A DNA stretch of 64,000 bases from the NCBI RefSeq assembly GCF_026914305.1, contig NZ_CP113866.1:2360001-2424000 (forward strand), in the 5' to 3' direction. The notes under the pieces were generated by a model. The model searched no databases and was not told the origin of the DNA. It saw nothing but the letters and a program-made list of their open reading frames with translations. Source of the DNA: Caldicellulosiruptor acetigenus (GTDB lineage: Bacteria > Bacillota > Thermoanaerobacteria > Caldicellulosiruptorales > Caldicellulosiruptoraceae). Shown in pieces: positions 8,321 through 18,366 of this stretch. Each line of letters starts with the position of its first letter. The first letter of the stretch is position 1. A program made the position numbers and the translations under genes.

Positions 8321-9304
8321 CTAAATATTTTTAAAAACATGGCATGCAACCCAGTGGCTGTGAGATATCATCTCAAGCTGTGGTGTTTCGTTTAGACACT
8401 CATCAGTAAAATAATTACAAGCATGTACAAAGGGACATCCTTTTGCACCAGGCTTTCTCACAGGAGGATCATACGACCTGAGCTGCTCTACTTTCCTTTT
8501 TTTAGCCAACTCAGGGTCAGCAATCGGGCTGGAATTTAACAACACTTTTGTATAAGGATGCACTGGATTTGTAGTTATCTCTTCGCTTGAGCCTTTTTCA
8601 ACAATCCTTCCACCATACAAAACAGCTATCTCACCTTTTTCATAAGTAAAATACCTTGCTGTGCCTATATCATGCAGAACAAGAATTATTGCAATGTTTT
8701 TCTTCTCATTCAAGTCCTTGAGCAACTTTATTATAGCAGCCCTTAGCGACATATCAATCATGCTTATAGGCTCGTCTGCAACTATTATTTCTGGATTTGC
8801 TGTCAATGCTCTTGCAATTGCAAGTCTTTGTCTGCCTCCACCAGATAAATGATGGGGATATTTGTTAAAAAAATAATCTGGTGGTGTAAGCCCTACCATC
8901 TCAAGAAGGTCATATACGCGTTTTTCTAACCTCTCTCCACTCAGTCCTTCGCACTTTTTTAATGGGTCTGCTATTATTTTGTAAATGGTTTTTGAAGGAT
9001 GCAAAGAAGCATATGGGTCTTGATGAATGTACTGAACCTTTCTTCTTATAACCTTGTAGTCTTTTCTGCACTCATCTAAACTCTTATTAAACCAGTATAT
9101 CTTTCCCTCTGTCGGCACTTCAAGGTTTGTTAATATTCTTGCCAAGGTGGTTTTACCCATTCCACTTTCTCCAATAATAACTAATCTATCACCTTTTTTA
9201 ACTTCCAAATTAATGTCATCTAATGCTAATTTGTACTTCTTTTTAAACAGACCTTGCGAAAACACCTTGCTCACATGTTCAGCTCTTAGGGCAATCTCAT
9301 TCAT
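8321..9304 (-). CDS. Oligopeptide/oligosaccharide ABC transporter ATPase, OppF type
   Basis: One of two ATPases driving the importer encoded upstream. It shows Walker A GESGMGKTT near residue 47, signature LSGGGRQR, and Walker B IIVADEPISMID. The C-terminal oligopeptide-family extension has spaced Cys residues (CPFVHAC, then C residues near the end), a region often proposed to bind a metal or Fe-S cluster. The start is ATG 9304, 8 bases after AGGAGG; an in-frame extension to 9340 lacks support. It overlaps the previous ATPase gene by 8 bases. By neighbourhood the substrate is more likely an oligosaccharide than a peptide. Confidence 0.93.
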   Translation of the reverse strand: MNEIALRAEHVSKVFSQGLFKKKYKLALDDINLEVKKGDRLVIIGESGMGKTTLARILTNLEVPTEGKIYWFNKSLDECRKDYKVIRRKVQYIHQDPYASLHPSKTIYKIIADPLKKCEGLSGERLEKRVYDLLEMVGLTPPDYFFNKYPHHLSGGGRQRLAIARALTANPEIIVADEPISMIDMSLRAAIIKLLKDLNEKKNIAIILVLHDIGTARYFTYEKGEIAVLYGGRIVEKGSSEEITTNPVHPYTKVLLNSSPIADPELAKKRKVEQLRSYDPPVRKPGAKGCPFVHACNYFTDECLNETPQLEMISHSHWVACHVFKNI

Positions 9305-10286
9305 CTTTACGTCCTCCTTCTTTATACAAGTGACATGCAACCTTTACATTGTCCGGCAATTTTATAAGCTGTGGCCTTTCTTTCTTGCAAATCTCCATAG
9401 CATATTCACAGCGAGGATGAAATCTGCAACCAGAAGGAGGATTTAGCAAACTTGGCGGGTCACCCGGAATAGCTTTTACTTTTGACATATCTGCGTTTAT
9501 TGCCATTATCGAATTTATCAACCCTTGCGTATATGGATGCTTAGGTTCTTTAAAAATCTTTTCTGTGGGGCTGCATTCAACTAAACATCCACCGTAGATT
9601 ACAAAAATATTGTCTGCAAGCTCTGCTGCCACTGCAATATCGTGGGTGACAAATATGAGTGTTATGTTCATCTGTGTTTTTAATTCTTTCAGAAGCTGCA
9701 CTATATGTGCCTGGGTCAAAACATCCAGCGCAGAAGTCGGCTCATCCAAAATTAAAATCTCTGGTTCTAAAAGCAGTGCCAAAGCAATTAATACTCTTTG
9801 TTTCATTCCACCAGATAGTTGCATTGGATAAGCATAAAGCACAGTTTCAGGATTAAGCCTTACCATTTTTATCTTCTCTGATGCTTTGTTAATTAACTCA
9901 TCCTTGCTCCAGTTTATCCCATGTGCCTCTATGGTATCTCTAAAATGGTCAATAATCTTCATGGTAGGGTTTAATGACTGTTGAGCTGCCTGTGGAACAA
10001 GAGCTATTCTCTTCCATCTTATCTTCCTCAGTTCATCTTCTCTCAATTCTAATAAATCAAATCCCACAGTCCTGTAAAATACTTTTCCAGAGAGTATTCG
10101 TCCATTCGGCGGTAAGGTCCTTGTAATAGCTTCTATAATTGTACTTTTTCCAGACGCACTCTCTCCCACTATTGCCGTCACTGTATTCTCGTAAACCTCG
10201 AACGAAACATCTTCAGTTGCTTTTATTGTCCCTTCTCTTACTAAGTATACTGCTTTAAGGTTTGACACTTCCAATAAACAATTCAT
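9297..10286 (-). CDS. Oligopeptide/oligosaccharide ABC transporter ATPase, OppD type
   Basis: This 329-residue ATPase has Walker A GESASGKST near residue 40, signature LSGGMKQR near 160, and Walker B LILDEPTSAL. It also has the OppD/DppD C-terminal block FHPRCEYAMEICKKERP ending with another Cys. It pairs with the OppF-type subunit on the cytoplasmic face of the importer. The gene starts 2 bases after the second permease and overlaps the next ATPase, so expression of the set is tightly coupled. Assignment as a sugar rather than peptide importer rests on the flanking GH130 genes. Confidence 0.93.
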   Translation of the reverse strand: MNCLLEVSNLKAVYLVREGTIKATEDVSFEVYENTVTAIVGESASGKSTIIEAITRTLPPNGRILSGKVFYRTVGFDLLELREDELRKIRWKRIALVPQAAQQSLNPTMKIIDHFRDTIEAHGINWSKDELINKASEKIKMVRLNPETVLYAYPMQLSGGMKQRVLIALALLLEPEILILDEPTSALDVLTQAHIVQLLKELKTQMNITLIFVTHDIAVAAELADNIFVIYGGCLVECSPTEKIFKEPKHPYTQGLINSIMAINADMSKVKAIPGDPPSLLNPPSGCRFHPRCEYAMEICKKERPQLIKLPDNVKVACHLYKEGGRKDE

Positions 10287-10288
10287 CT

Positions 10289-11170
10289 TTATTCATGCCC
10301 CCGAAGCTTAGGATTAAACACTTCTTCAATCCCTTGAGCCAATAATATGCCACCATAAATCAACAAAACAATGTTGAGTATTACAAAAAATGGATAATGG
10401 AAACCCTTTGGTGTATATAGTGCTCCTGCTTGATATAAAGCATAGTTTAGCATTACTCCCCAGTGAGTAGGGTCAAATTTAGCAAGACCTAAAAACATCA
10501 GTCCTATGGAAAATTCCATTGCACTTTTCAGCTGTGTTACAAAATTTACAAATATATAAGGTATTAATAATTTTGCAATGTCACTGAACAATATATAACC
10601 AAGCCCCATATTCAGCATCCTGGAAGCCTCAACAAACTCTCTTGATTTTACCGTCAGCACTTGAGCTGCAACCTGTTTTGCTAAGGGCGCCCATAACCAT
10701 ATTGCAACTATCAAGGCAACTTCTACTGTGTTCAATTTTGTATCAGCAAATATTGCAGCTAAAATCAAAAGTGCAGGGAAAGAGGGAATCACCAAAAACA
10801 CTGTGATTATTGCATCTAATAATTTTCCACCAATTCCTTCTAAATATCCTCTTGCTACCCCAACCACTGTCCCTATAATTACTGCAAACAAGCTTGCAAA
10901 AAGTGTAAGAGAAATTACTGACCTTGAACCGTGTACAATCTGCTGAAAAATATCTACTCCAAAATAATCTGTCCCGAATGGATGTTGCAAAGAAGGTCTT
11001 TGATACCTGTTTGCAAAATCAGAATTCATGTTGAGTGGAACTATCATTGGACCAATTGTTGCCATTAAAATAAAAAATAGCAGGATGATAGAACCAACTA
11101 ACGATTTTTTATTAGAAATAAGTGGCTGAACATAGTCATAAAAGAAATTTGAAAACCTTTTTTTCCTCAT
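10289..11170 (-). CDS. ABC transporter permease, OppC/DppC type
   Basis: This 293-residue permease has six hydrophobic spans. A cytoplasmic N-terminal region and the OppC-like NSDFANRYQRPSLQHPFGTD block (near residues 68-87) precede the permease core. The EAA-like loop EASRMLNMGLGYILF near residue 190 contacts the ATPases. It overlaps the upstream permease gene by 4 bases (start and stop share ATGA). It forms the heterodimeric membrane channel with the OppB-type partner. Confidence 0.92.
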   Translation of the reverse strand: MRKKRFSNFFYDYVQPLISNKKSLVGSIILLFFILMATIGPMIVPLNMNSDFANRYQRPSLQHPFGTDYFGVDIFQQIVHGSRSVISLTLFASLFAVIIGTVVGVARGYLEGIGGKLLDAIITVFLVIPSFPALLILAAIFADTKLNTVEVALIVAIWLWAPLAKQVAAQVLTVKSREFVEASRMLNMGLGYILFSDIAKLLIPYIFVNFVTQLKSAMEFSIGLMFLGLAKFDPTHWGVMLNYALYQAGALYTPKGFHYPFFVILNIVLLIYGGILLAQGIEEVFNPKLRGHE

Positions 11171-12153
11171 TTTAACTTCACCCTTGGATCAATTAATGCA
11201 TATACAATCTCAGCGATAAAGGTTGCAACAATTACCCCTATCACTATTAAAGAAAATAATCCTGTCAAAAGACCAAAATCTCTCACCGCAATCGCTTTGC
11301 CAAAATAAAATCCTATCCCAGGATAATTAAATATCGATTCTACCAATGTATGTCCTCCTAACATGTATCCTATTGAAATGGCCAAACTTGCAATTAGCGG
11401 AAGCATAGCATTGTTTTTTATGTATTTGTTTGCAATTATAGAATCTTTTAAACCTCGCGCTTGAGCAAACCTGATATAATCTTCTTCCATAATTTGGGAT
11501 GTATTTCCTCTCATTGCAAGCGTCCATGCAGCCATTTGAGGAATGGCTGTAGCAAACATAGGTCCGAGCGCATGGTGTATAACTTTCAAAATAAAGCTCA
11601 ATGAAAATGAGGGTTCCATATCCACTGGATATGCGCCACCTAATGGAATTACACGTAACCTCACTGCAAAAATGAACAAAATTAAAACAGCTAATACAAA
11701 AGGCGGTATTGCTTGAATTATGCTTGCTATTCCAGAGATTACTAAATCAACTATTGTACCACGCTTTTGAGCAGCAAAAGACCCAAGATAAATCCCAACT
11801 AAAAAGCTTACCAAAGTAGCTAAAGAAATCACAAACAATGTCCATGGAAGCGCTTTGGCAATTATTTCATTTACACTTGTCTGATAAAATGAGGAGTAAC
11901 CAAAATTACCTTTGAGCAGGTTCGAAATAAATCTCCCGTATCGAACAATTAAAGGTTCATGTGGGTCTATTCCCATTAATTTATGCGCTATTTCAAGTGC
12001 CCGTTCCATTTCCATATTTCGCTGTTGTGCTATTGAAACAGCCAGGCCATAAGCGGGGTCGCCTGGCATTTTATTCACCAGGACAAAAACCCCGCTTATA
12101 GCTATAAGAAGTACAACAATCAGATAGACTAGTCTATCAACCACATACTTCAA
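11167..12153 (-). CDS. ABC transporter permease, OppB/DppB type
   Basis: This 328-residue permease has the N-terminal span and the KMPGDPAYGLA extracytoplasmic block typical of OppB, then five more spans. The EAA loop (YIRFAQARGLKDSIIANKY near residues 225-243) is the ATPase-docking helix. It follows the binding-protein gene by 21 bases and overlaps the second permease. Together with the downstream ATPases it makes a complete class of importer used by thermophiles for both oligopeptides and beta-linked oligosaccharides. Confidence 0.92.
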   Translation of the reverse strand: MKYVVDRLVYLIVVLLIAISGVFVLVNKMPGDPAYGLAVSIAQQRNMEMERALEIAHKLMGIDPHEPLIVRYGRFISNLLKGNFGYSSFYQTSVNEIIAKALPWTLFVISLATLVSFLVGIYLGSFAAQKRGTIVDLVISGIASIIQAIPPFVLAVLILFIFAVRLRVIPLGGAYPVDMEPSFSLSFILKVIHHALGPMFATAIPQMAAWTLAMRGNTSQIMEEDYIRFAQARGLKDSIIANKYIKNNAMLPLIASLAISIGYMLGGHTLVESIFNYPGIGFYFGKAIAVRDFGLLTGLFSLIVIGVIVATFIAEIVYALIDPRVKLK

Positions 12154-12174
12154 CTTTTATTTGCCCTCCACATG

Positions 12175-13983
12175 TTATTTTTTAACTGCAAGCTTGCCTG
12201 TTGTAATCAGAAGATTGTAGACTCTTTCTATTCCACCAGGAGCAAGAGACCAAACAGGGTCATCTTTTGCAGGCCAACCTGTGATCTTTTTATCAGAATA
12301 GTAAATTGGCAGAACCTTTTCAAACAAAGGTATAATAGGCAAGTACTCATTTGTAATATATGCTAATTTTTGAACAACATCCATAGATTTTTTCTTGTCT
12401 TGTGCAACATCTCTCAGCTGTTCAGTCAAATCATAAGGTGAGAATTTACCCCATGGTGTTGAATATTTATCTTTTGACGGGAACTTCGTAATATTGTATA
12501 AATCTGCTTCATACAATCTCAGGTATCCGCTATAAGGATGTGGATAACCTTGCCATGTGACTCCAAACTCAATTGCAGCTTCATAATCCCCACTCTTCAT
12601 AACCTGGTCTCGCATTCCATCAGGAATAAGCTTCATTTCTACCTTAAATCCAAAATTATTTAGCTGTTGCACAACCTCACGTGCTGCCAATACCCAGTCG
12701 CTGTGTGGACCATACACGGACAATGTAAATGCTACAGGCTGACCATTTGGCTGTTGCCATGTACTGCCAACTTTTTTGTATCCAGCTTTTTTCAATATTT
12801 CTTCTGCCATTTTGGCGTTTGTAGTATATTTGGTCAATTTACTCAAAGTGTCTTTGGATATCCATTTTGATTCCATGCTTTTTAAAATTCCATGAGCATA
12901 TGGTGAGCATGTAGATGCCTGCCATACAGCTACATCTCTTACTTTGGATTTATCTAATACATAAGCAATAGCTTTTCTTAGGTTTACATCTTTAAACAAT
13001 GGCTTTTGATAGTTGAACACCAAAGCTATTTCAGACAAGTCTGTTGTTGTTTTAACCTTTAAAGATGGATTAAGAATAGTAAGCTGTTCTACAACATCCT
13101 TTGGCATGTTTGGATGAGCTGCATAAATCTCACCTGAAATCAATGATGCCCAGACAAATTCATTAGAAGACCATCTTCTAAATGTGATTCTATTAATTTT
13201 CATCTTTGGATACAACCAGTGATATTTGTTTGCAGTTAAGACCATTTCAGATTGGGTAATCTTTGTTGGTTCAAATGAACCTACAACAGGCATTCTTTTT
13301 AGAGTTTTGAAAGGTGAAAAAGCATTTACCTGTTTTCTCAAATCATCAGCTTTTTTGTCATAGGTGCTTTTCAGTTGAGCATCTGGAGTTTTACCAGAAG
13401 AGCTTATTGCAAATATCTTTTTGCCAAGTGTTGCAACTTCCTTTGCCTGATTAGCCCATTTGCTATAAACGTGATATGGAGCCAAAGCTGGAATTGCAGC
13501 GTCGGTCAATATCGTATGCACAAATGACTGAGGAGCATCTTTTGAAAGTGTGAAAACTACTGTGTAGTCATTTGGAGCGGTCACACTCTCAATCTCATAA
13601 GGCCATTGCCACATAGCTTGAATAAAATTGACAGAATTGATTACATCCTTAGCAGTAAAAGGCTTGCCATCACTGAATTTTGCGTTTTTGCGCAGAGTTA
13701 CTGTAACTTTTCCTTTTTCTATTTTCCAGCTTTCTGCTAATCTTGGAATGTACTCATCACTTTGTGGAATGTAATAAGCAAATGGTTCGTAAACAAACCA
13801 CCATGCTCCTCCTACTGCTCCTGCACCAAAGGGATTGCCGTGGAATGGAAACGGCCAATCAGTAGCTAACCTTAATTCACCTGCAGAAGATGTTGAGGAA
13901 GCACCAAGACTAATCCCCATTAAGCCTATAAAGAAGATTCCTAACACAAGAACTGCAATTAATCTTTTGACACGATTTGACAT
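12175..13983 (-). CDS. Extracellular solute-binding protein, family 5
   Basis: This is the substrate-capturing lipid- or membrane-anchored component of the ABC importer. The 602-residue precursor starts with a basic N-terminus and a hydrophobic signal segment (residues 8-26). No clear lipobox Cys is seen, so release by ordinary signal peptidase is more likely. The mature part shows the family-5 elements: the LAESWKIEKGKVTVTLRKNAKFSDGKPF region near residue 85 (split across positions 83-110) and LRKAIAYVLDKSKVRD near 325. Several relatives in thermophilic bacteria bind cellobiose, mannobiose or longer beta-glycans instead of peptides. It has its own consensus promoter at 14059-14087 and an AAAGGAGG ribosome site. 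Confidence 0.93.
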   Translation of the reverse strand: MSNRVKRLIAVLVLGIFFIGLMGISLGASSTSSAGELRLATDWPFPFHGNPFGAGAVGGAWWFVYEPFAYYIPQSDEYIPRLAESWKIEKGKVTVTLRKNAKFSDGKPFTAKDVINSVNFIQAMWQWPYEIESVTAPNDYTVVFTLSKDAPQSFVHTILTDAAIPALAPYHVYSKWANQAKEVATLGKKIFAISSSGKTPDAQLKSTYDKKADDLRKQVNAFSPFKTLKRMPVVGSFEPTKITQSEMVLTANKYHWLYPKMKINRITFRRWSSNEFVWASLISGEIYAAHPNMPKDVVEQLTILNPSLKVKTTTDLSEIALVFNYQKPLFKDVNLRKAIAYVLDKSKVRDVAVWQASTCSPYAHGILKSMESKWISKDTLSKLTKYTTNAKMAEEILKKAGYKKVGSTWQQPNGQPVAFTLSVYGPHSDWVLAAREVVQQLNNFGFKVEMKLIPDGMRDQVMKSGDYEAAIEFGVTWQGYPHPYSGYLRLYEADLYNITKFPSKDKYSTPWGKFSPYDLTEQLRDVAQDKKKSMDVVQKLAYITNEYLPIIPLFEKVLPIYYSDKKITGWPAKDDPVWSLAPGGIERVYNLLITTGKLAVKK

Positions 13984-14058
13984 TTTGAAACCTCCTTTAC
14001 ATTATTTTTTTATGATTTGATAAAAAACAAAGACTTTTTTAAAACAACTGATGTTTAA

Positions 14059-14087
14059 ATTATATACTCTTTTGTGAAATGTGTCAA
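14059..14087 (-). promoter_or_regulatory. Consensus sigma-A promoter for the transporter genes
   Basis: On the minus strand TTGACA (14082-14087) and TATAAT (14059-14064) are exactly 17 bases apart, giving a start near 14052 and a leader of about 70 bases before the binding-protein ATG. It is the best promoter match in the window and would give the binding protein higher expression than the rest of the locus. Confidence 0.85.
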
Positions 14088-14130
14088 GTTATTTTTACTT
14101 GAATTTTGACTTTATTTAAATTTATTTTAC

Positions 14131-14160
14131 AAAGGAAGCCCAGTCAATTGAGCTTCCTTT
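14131..14160. terminator. Hairpin between LacI gene and binding-protein gene
   Basis: AAAGGAAGC (14131-14139) pairs with GCTTCCTTT (14152-14160). On the minus strand only a short T run follows, so it is a weak terminator or attenuator after lacI. Its loop contains AGTCAATTGA, which is also found at the upstream promoter. Confidence 0.55.
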
Positions 14161-14170
14161 TTAGTAAAAG

Positions 14171-15193
14171 TTAAATACTTTTTATAGATTTGCGAATATT
14201 CAATCTGCAAAATATTCTTATATCTTCTGCAGGCTTCGAAGGAAAGTCTATTCTTTCAAGAAGCTGTTTGACTGCTCTTTTACCATAATAATCTCTGTCG
14301 ATATGAATCATGGAAAGAGAAGGCTTAAAATGCTTGACAAGTTCAGTATCATCAAATCCTACAATAGCTATATCTCTTGGAATTTGCAATCCCATATCTT
14401 TCAGGGTGTTTGCTGTAACCAGTGTAGACAAATCGCTCACGCAGAAAAATGCTTCAGGTATCTTCTTCAAACCTCTCAAAAATTCCTGAATTTCTGGTTC
14501 TGGATTTTTGCTGAAGTCTTTAAAGCCTTCAATCTTGCAAACTTCTTTGTCTATTTCAAGACCAAATTGTTCATGTGCTTCAACAAACCCCTGCCACCTT
14601 TCTTTATAACTAATTGCATGGTTTATATCCCCTATAAAACCAATATGTTTATACCCCTTGGAAATCAAATAAGTTATTGCGGCTTTGGTGGAACGTCGAT
14701 TGTCTGTGTTCACTGTATCTATCCAATCACTTTCTACAAGATTGTCTATTATTACAGTAGGAATTCTCATTTCTTCAATTTTATCAATAACACTTTTGCC
14801 AACAGAAGAAACAATTATTATACCTTTAAAGCTACTATTAGATAAGATCTCATCAAGGCTTGTTTCCTCTTCAGAGGAAATGCAATATAAACTAAACTCA
14901 AATCCTTTTTTTCGAATTTCATTCTCTACAGAGTACACAATTGCACTGAAAAAATACGGGTCCTGTAGTACATTTGCTGTCATAATCAAACCTATTGTAC
15001 CTTTTTCAATTTCTTTCTCTTTGAATTTGTACCCAAGCTCTTTTGCAGTCTGCAAAACAAGCTGCCTTGTTTTTTCGGACACACCTGGCTTGTTAGATAA
15101 AGCAACTGAAACTGCGTTTTTTGATATATTTAATTTCTTAGCTATATCTTCCAATGTTACTTCCTTTCTTTTTTTTCTGATTTCTATATCCAT
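14171..15193 (-). CDS. LacI-family transcriptional regulator
   Basis: This 340-residue repressor has an N-terminal helix-turn-helix (VTLEDIAKKLNISKNAVSVA, about residues 12-31). Then come the hinge and a periplasmic-binding-like effector domain (IGLIMTANVLQDPYF onward, FVGDINHAI-type and IVGFDDTELV blocks). The start is ATG 15193, six bases after AAGGGG; the frame is open to 15226 without support. It lies between the GH130 genes and the transporter genes, so it most likely senses a transported sugar or a phosphorylase product and controls the locus. Candidate operators are described at 17143-17158 and 14142-14151. Confidence 0.92.
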   Translation of the reverse strand: MDIEIRKKRKEVTLEDIAKKLNISKNAVSVALSNKPGVSEKTRQLVLQTAKELGYKFKEKEIEKGTIGLIMTANVLQDPYFFSAIVYSVENEIRKKGFEFSLYCISSEEETSLDEILSNSSFKGIIIVSSVGKSVIDKIEEMRIPTVIIDNLVESDWIDTVNTDNRRSTKAAITYLISKGYKHIGFIGDINHAISYKERWQGFVEAHEQFGLEIDKEVCKIEGFKDFSKNPEPEIQEFLRGLKKIPEAFFCVSDLSTLVTANTLKDMGLQIPRDIAIVGFDDTELVKHFKPSLSMIHIDRDYYGKRAVKQLLERIDFPSKPAEDIRIFCRLNIRKSIKSI

Positions 15194-15218
15194 GTTAAAC
15201 CCCTTTTTTGAAATATTT

Positions 15219-16112
15219 CTACTCAAATTTTATCTCTCTCAAGTTTAATCTTGCAACACCAATAACAGTATCAGCTCCCCCATAATAAACCAATAGATCA
15301 TCTCCCAGCTGAACATGACCACAACTAAAAACAACGTTGGGAATGTAACCATTTATTTCCCAGTCAAGCTCCGGTTCAAGAATGGGTTCATCTTGACGTG
15401 ATAAAATTTTAGTGGGATCTTTTTTATCCAAAAGTAAAATTCCCAAACGATAGACATTCAAATGATCAGCAGCATGATAGATTACAATATAGCCATACCT
15501 ATGTTCAATAGGCGGCCCAGCAACCCCTACGCGACTGCTTTCCCACGTATTCGGTCTTATCTTTACAACTTCTACGTGATCTGTCCAGTTTTTTAAGTCT
15601 TCGGAAAAAGCCAACCACATGTTTGGGTACCTGCGATGAAACATCACATATCGTCCTTCTATCTTGTTTGGAAATAATGCTGCATCTTTGTTAGGTTCAT
15701 CAAGTGCAATACCAATTCTTTCCCATGTAATAAGATTTCTTGATTTGGCTATCATTATGCGATAATCTCCTTCAAATCTGTTACCAAAACCAGTGTAAGT
15801 CATATAAAAAGTGTCGCCTATTCTTACGATTCTTGGGTCCTCAATCCCTCTTCTCTCTTGTTCGCACACAGCTTCCATTACAGGCTTGTCAAATCTGAAA
15901 AAGTTTATTCCATCAGTTGATACGGCATACCCAATTCGGGAAATATATGCTCCATATTTTTCGTGTGGTGGAAGGTCTGTTGCTCTATACAATATATGGA
16001 TTAGCCCTCTGAAATATATTGCAGCAGCATTGAAAACAGCAGAGCGTTGCCAATCGTCCTCTTTTTTGGGTTCCAATACAGGTTTGGTAGAAAGCCTTTC
16101 AAGTTTTATCAT
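15219..16112 (-). CDS. GH130 phosphorylase, second copy (beta-mannoside phosphorylase type)
   Basis: GH130 enzymes split beta-mannosides with phosphate to give alpha-mannose 1-phosphate. The 297-residue product matches the short GH130 group: conserved DWQRSAVFNAA near residue 20, GIEDPRI with the probable acid Asp92, then DEPNKDAALFP, HRRYPNMW, and a VFSCGHV...YYGGAD C-terminal block. It lies 39 bases after a paralogous GH130 gene. Thermoanaerobacter has a comparable neighbouring pair in which one enzyme favours beta-1,2-mannobiose and the other longer beta-1,2-oligomannans. Which one this is cannot be told from sequence. Cytoplasmic: no signal peptide. Confidence 0.88.
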   Translation of the reverse strand: MIKLERLSTKPVLEPKKEDDWQRSAVFNAAAIYFRGLIHILYRATDLPPHEKYGAYISRIGYAVSTDGINFFRFDKPVMEAVCEQERRGIEDPRIVRIGDTFYMTYTGFGNRFEGDYRIMIAKSRNLITWERIGIALDEPNKDAALFPNKIEGRYVMFHRRYPNMWLAFSEDLKNWTDHVEVVKIRPNTWESSRVGVAGPPIEHRYGYIVIYHAADHLNVYRLGILLLDKKDPTKILSRQDEPILEPELDWEINGYIPNVVFSCGHVQLGDDLLVYYGGADTVIGVARLNLREIKFE

Positions 16113-16151
16113 AATATTTATACCCCTTTCTTTTTCAGCTATTTAACTTGA

Positions 16152-17072
16152 CTAAAACTTTATCTTTTCTATTTCAATTCCAGCAACTCCTATGCATGTA
16201 TCACATGCTCCATAATAAACAAGCAGCACTCCATTAACTATGCACTGCCCACAACTAAACACCACATTCGGTACAAGACCCTTTCTCTCCCATTCAAGTT
16301 CAGGTTCCAAAATAGGTTCTTCTTGACGCGCCAAAACTTTAGTAGGATCTTGTCTATCCAAAAGAGCTGCCCCTAACCTATATGTTTTTTTCTCATCAAC
16401 TCCATGATAAATCAATAACCATCCTTCTTTTATTAAAATGGGTGGACCTGCTATGCCTATTTTGTAACTGTCCCATTTGCCCTCTCGAGGTGTCATAATG
16501 ATCTTGTGATCTTGCCAATGTACAAGGTCATCCGAAAAAGCCACCCAGATAGAAGGAGGACGTCTATGATAGAGCATATACCTTCCTTTTACTTTTTCTG
16601 GATGCAAAGCACCATCTTTATTAGGCTCATCAAGAAGAACTTTTCTTTCATTTGTCCAATTTAAAAGATCTGTTGATGAAATTAGAGAAATTCTAATATC
16701 ATCCCAACTCCTTCCACCAAAAGCTGTATAAACCATATAAAATTTGCCATCAAGATAAGTTATACGTGGATCTTCCATCCCCCAAGCTTCTTGTTCGCCC
16801 TGACCCTCAAGTAAAGGCAATGGCATCCTTTCAAAATTAATCCCATCTTTACTTTTTGCATATCCTATTGAAGAGACAAATTTATAATTCTGCTGAGGCT
16901 GAGGAAACGAAAGAGCTTCAAAAGTGTTGTTACACGCTCTGTAAAACAAATGAACATATCCATTATGGTAAATTACACCTGGATTGAAAACGGCCTTTGA
17001 TTCCCAAGCATTTGTCGGAATTGGTTCTAATATTGGCTTTTGCGATAGTCTTTTTAACTTAAACAAATCCAT
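16152..17072 (-). CDS. GH130 phosphorylase, first copy (beta-mannoside phosphorylase type)
   Basis: This 306-residue GH130 enzyme is the first gene of the locus. Its probable general acid is Asp101 in GMEDPRI. Further family blocks are AWESKAVFNPG near residue 22, LDEPNKDGALHPEKV near 150, YHRRPPSIW and VPNVVFSCGQ...YYGACDTCIGVAG near the C-terminus. There is no signal peptide, so it acts inside the cell on imported oligosaccharides and conserves bond energy as a sugar 1-phosphate. A GGAGGATG site precedes the TTG/ATG region, and a consensus-like promoter lies at 17122-17150. Beta-1,2-mannoside specificity is inferred from the tandem arrangement and family knowledge. Confidence 0.88.
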   Translation of the reverse strand: MDLFKLKRLSQKPILEPIPTNAWESKAVFNPGVIYHNGYVHLFYRACNNTFEALSFPQPQQNYKFVSSIGYAKSKDGINFERMPLPLLEGQGEQEAWGMEDPRITYLDGKFYMVYTAFGGRSWDDIRISLISSTDLLNWTNERKVLLDEPNKDGALHPEKVKGRYMLYHRRPPSIWVAFSDDLVHWQDHKIIMTPREGKWDSYKIGIAGPPILIKEGWLLIYHGVDEKKTYRLGAALLDRQDPTKVLARQEEPILEPELEWERKGLVPNVVFSCGQCIVNGVLLVYYGACDTCIGVAGIEIEKIKF

Positions 17073-17121
17073 CCTCCTTTGTATTCAAAAGATTTAAAAC
17101 TGATATTTGCTTTTTACTTTA

Positions 17122-17150
17122 ATTATATAGTTTTGTAACGTCTAAATCAA
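17122..17150 (-). promoter_or_regulatory. Promoter of the GH130/LacI locus
   Basis: On the minus strand TTGATT (17145-17150) and TATAAT (17122-17127) are 17 bases apart, with a predicted start near 17115 and a short leader to the first GH130 gene. Confidence 0.7.
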
Positions 17151-17158
17151 TTGACTTA
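17143..17158. promoter_or_regulatory. Candidate operator over the -35 of the GH130 promoter
   Basis: TAAATCAATTGACTTA is a 16-base palindrome with one mismatched pair and covers the -35 element. Ten of its bases (AGTCAATTGA on the minus strand) recur at 14142-14151 upstream of the binding-protein gene. It is a plausible site for the LacI-type regulator of this locus; no binding evidence exists. Confidence 0.4.
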
Positions 17159-17191
17159 TAGTAAAAAATAAATTTATCTACATGGTAATAA

Positions 17192-17222
17192 TGCACAAAA
17201 AAATAAGGGGAACATTCCCCTT
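17192..17222 (-). terminator. Rho-independent terminator after tgt
   Basis: AAGGGG (17205-17210) and CCCCTT (17217-17222) form the stem. On the minus strand it is followed by ATTTTTTTTG. It ends tgt transcription before the GH130 promoter. Confidence 0.85.
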
Positions 17223-17236
17223 TAAACTAATTCTAC

Positions 17237-18349
<1,113 letters not shown>

Positions 18350-18366
18350 TTACAATAATGAAAAAA

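Noticed and set aside
15219-17072. GH43 or GH32-like glycosidases
   Set aside because: The five-bladed repeat and GxEDPR, HRR and VPNVVFSCG motifs fit GH130 phosphorylases better.
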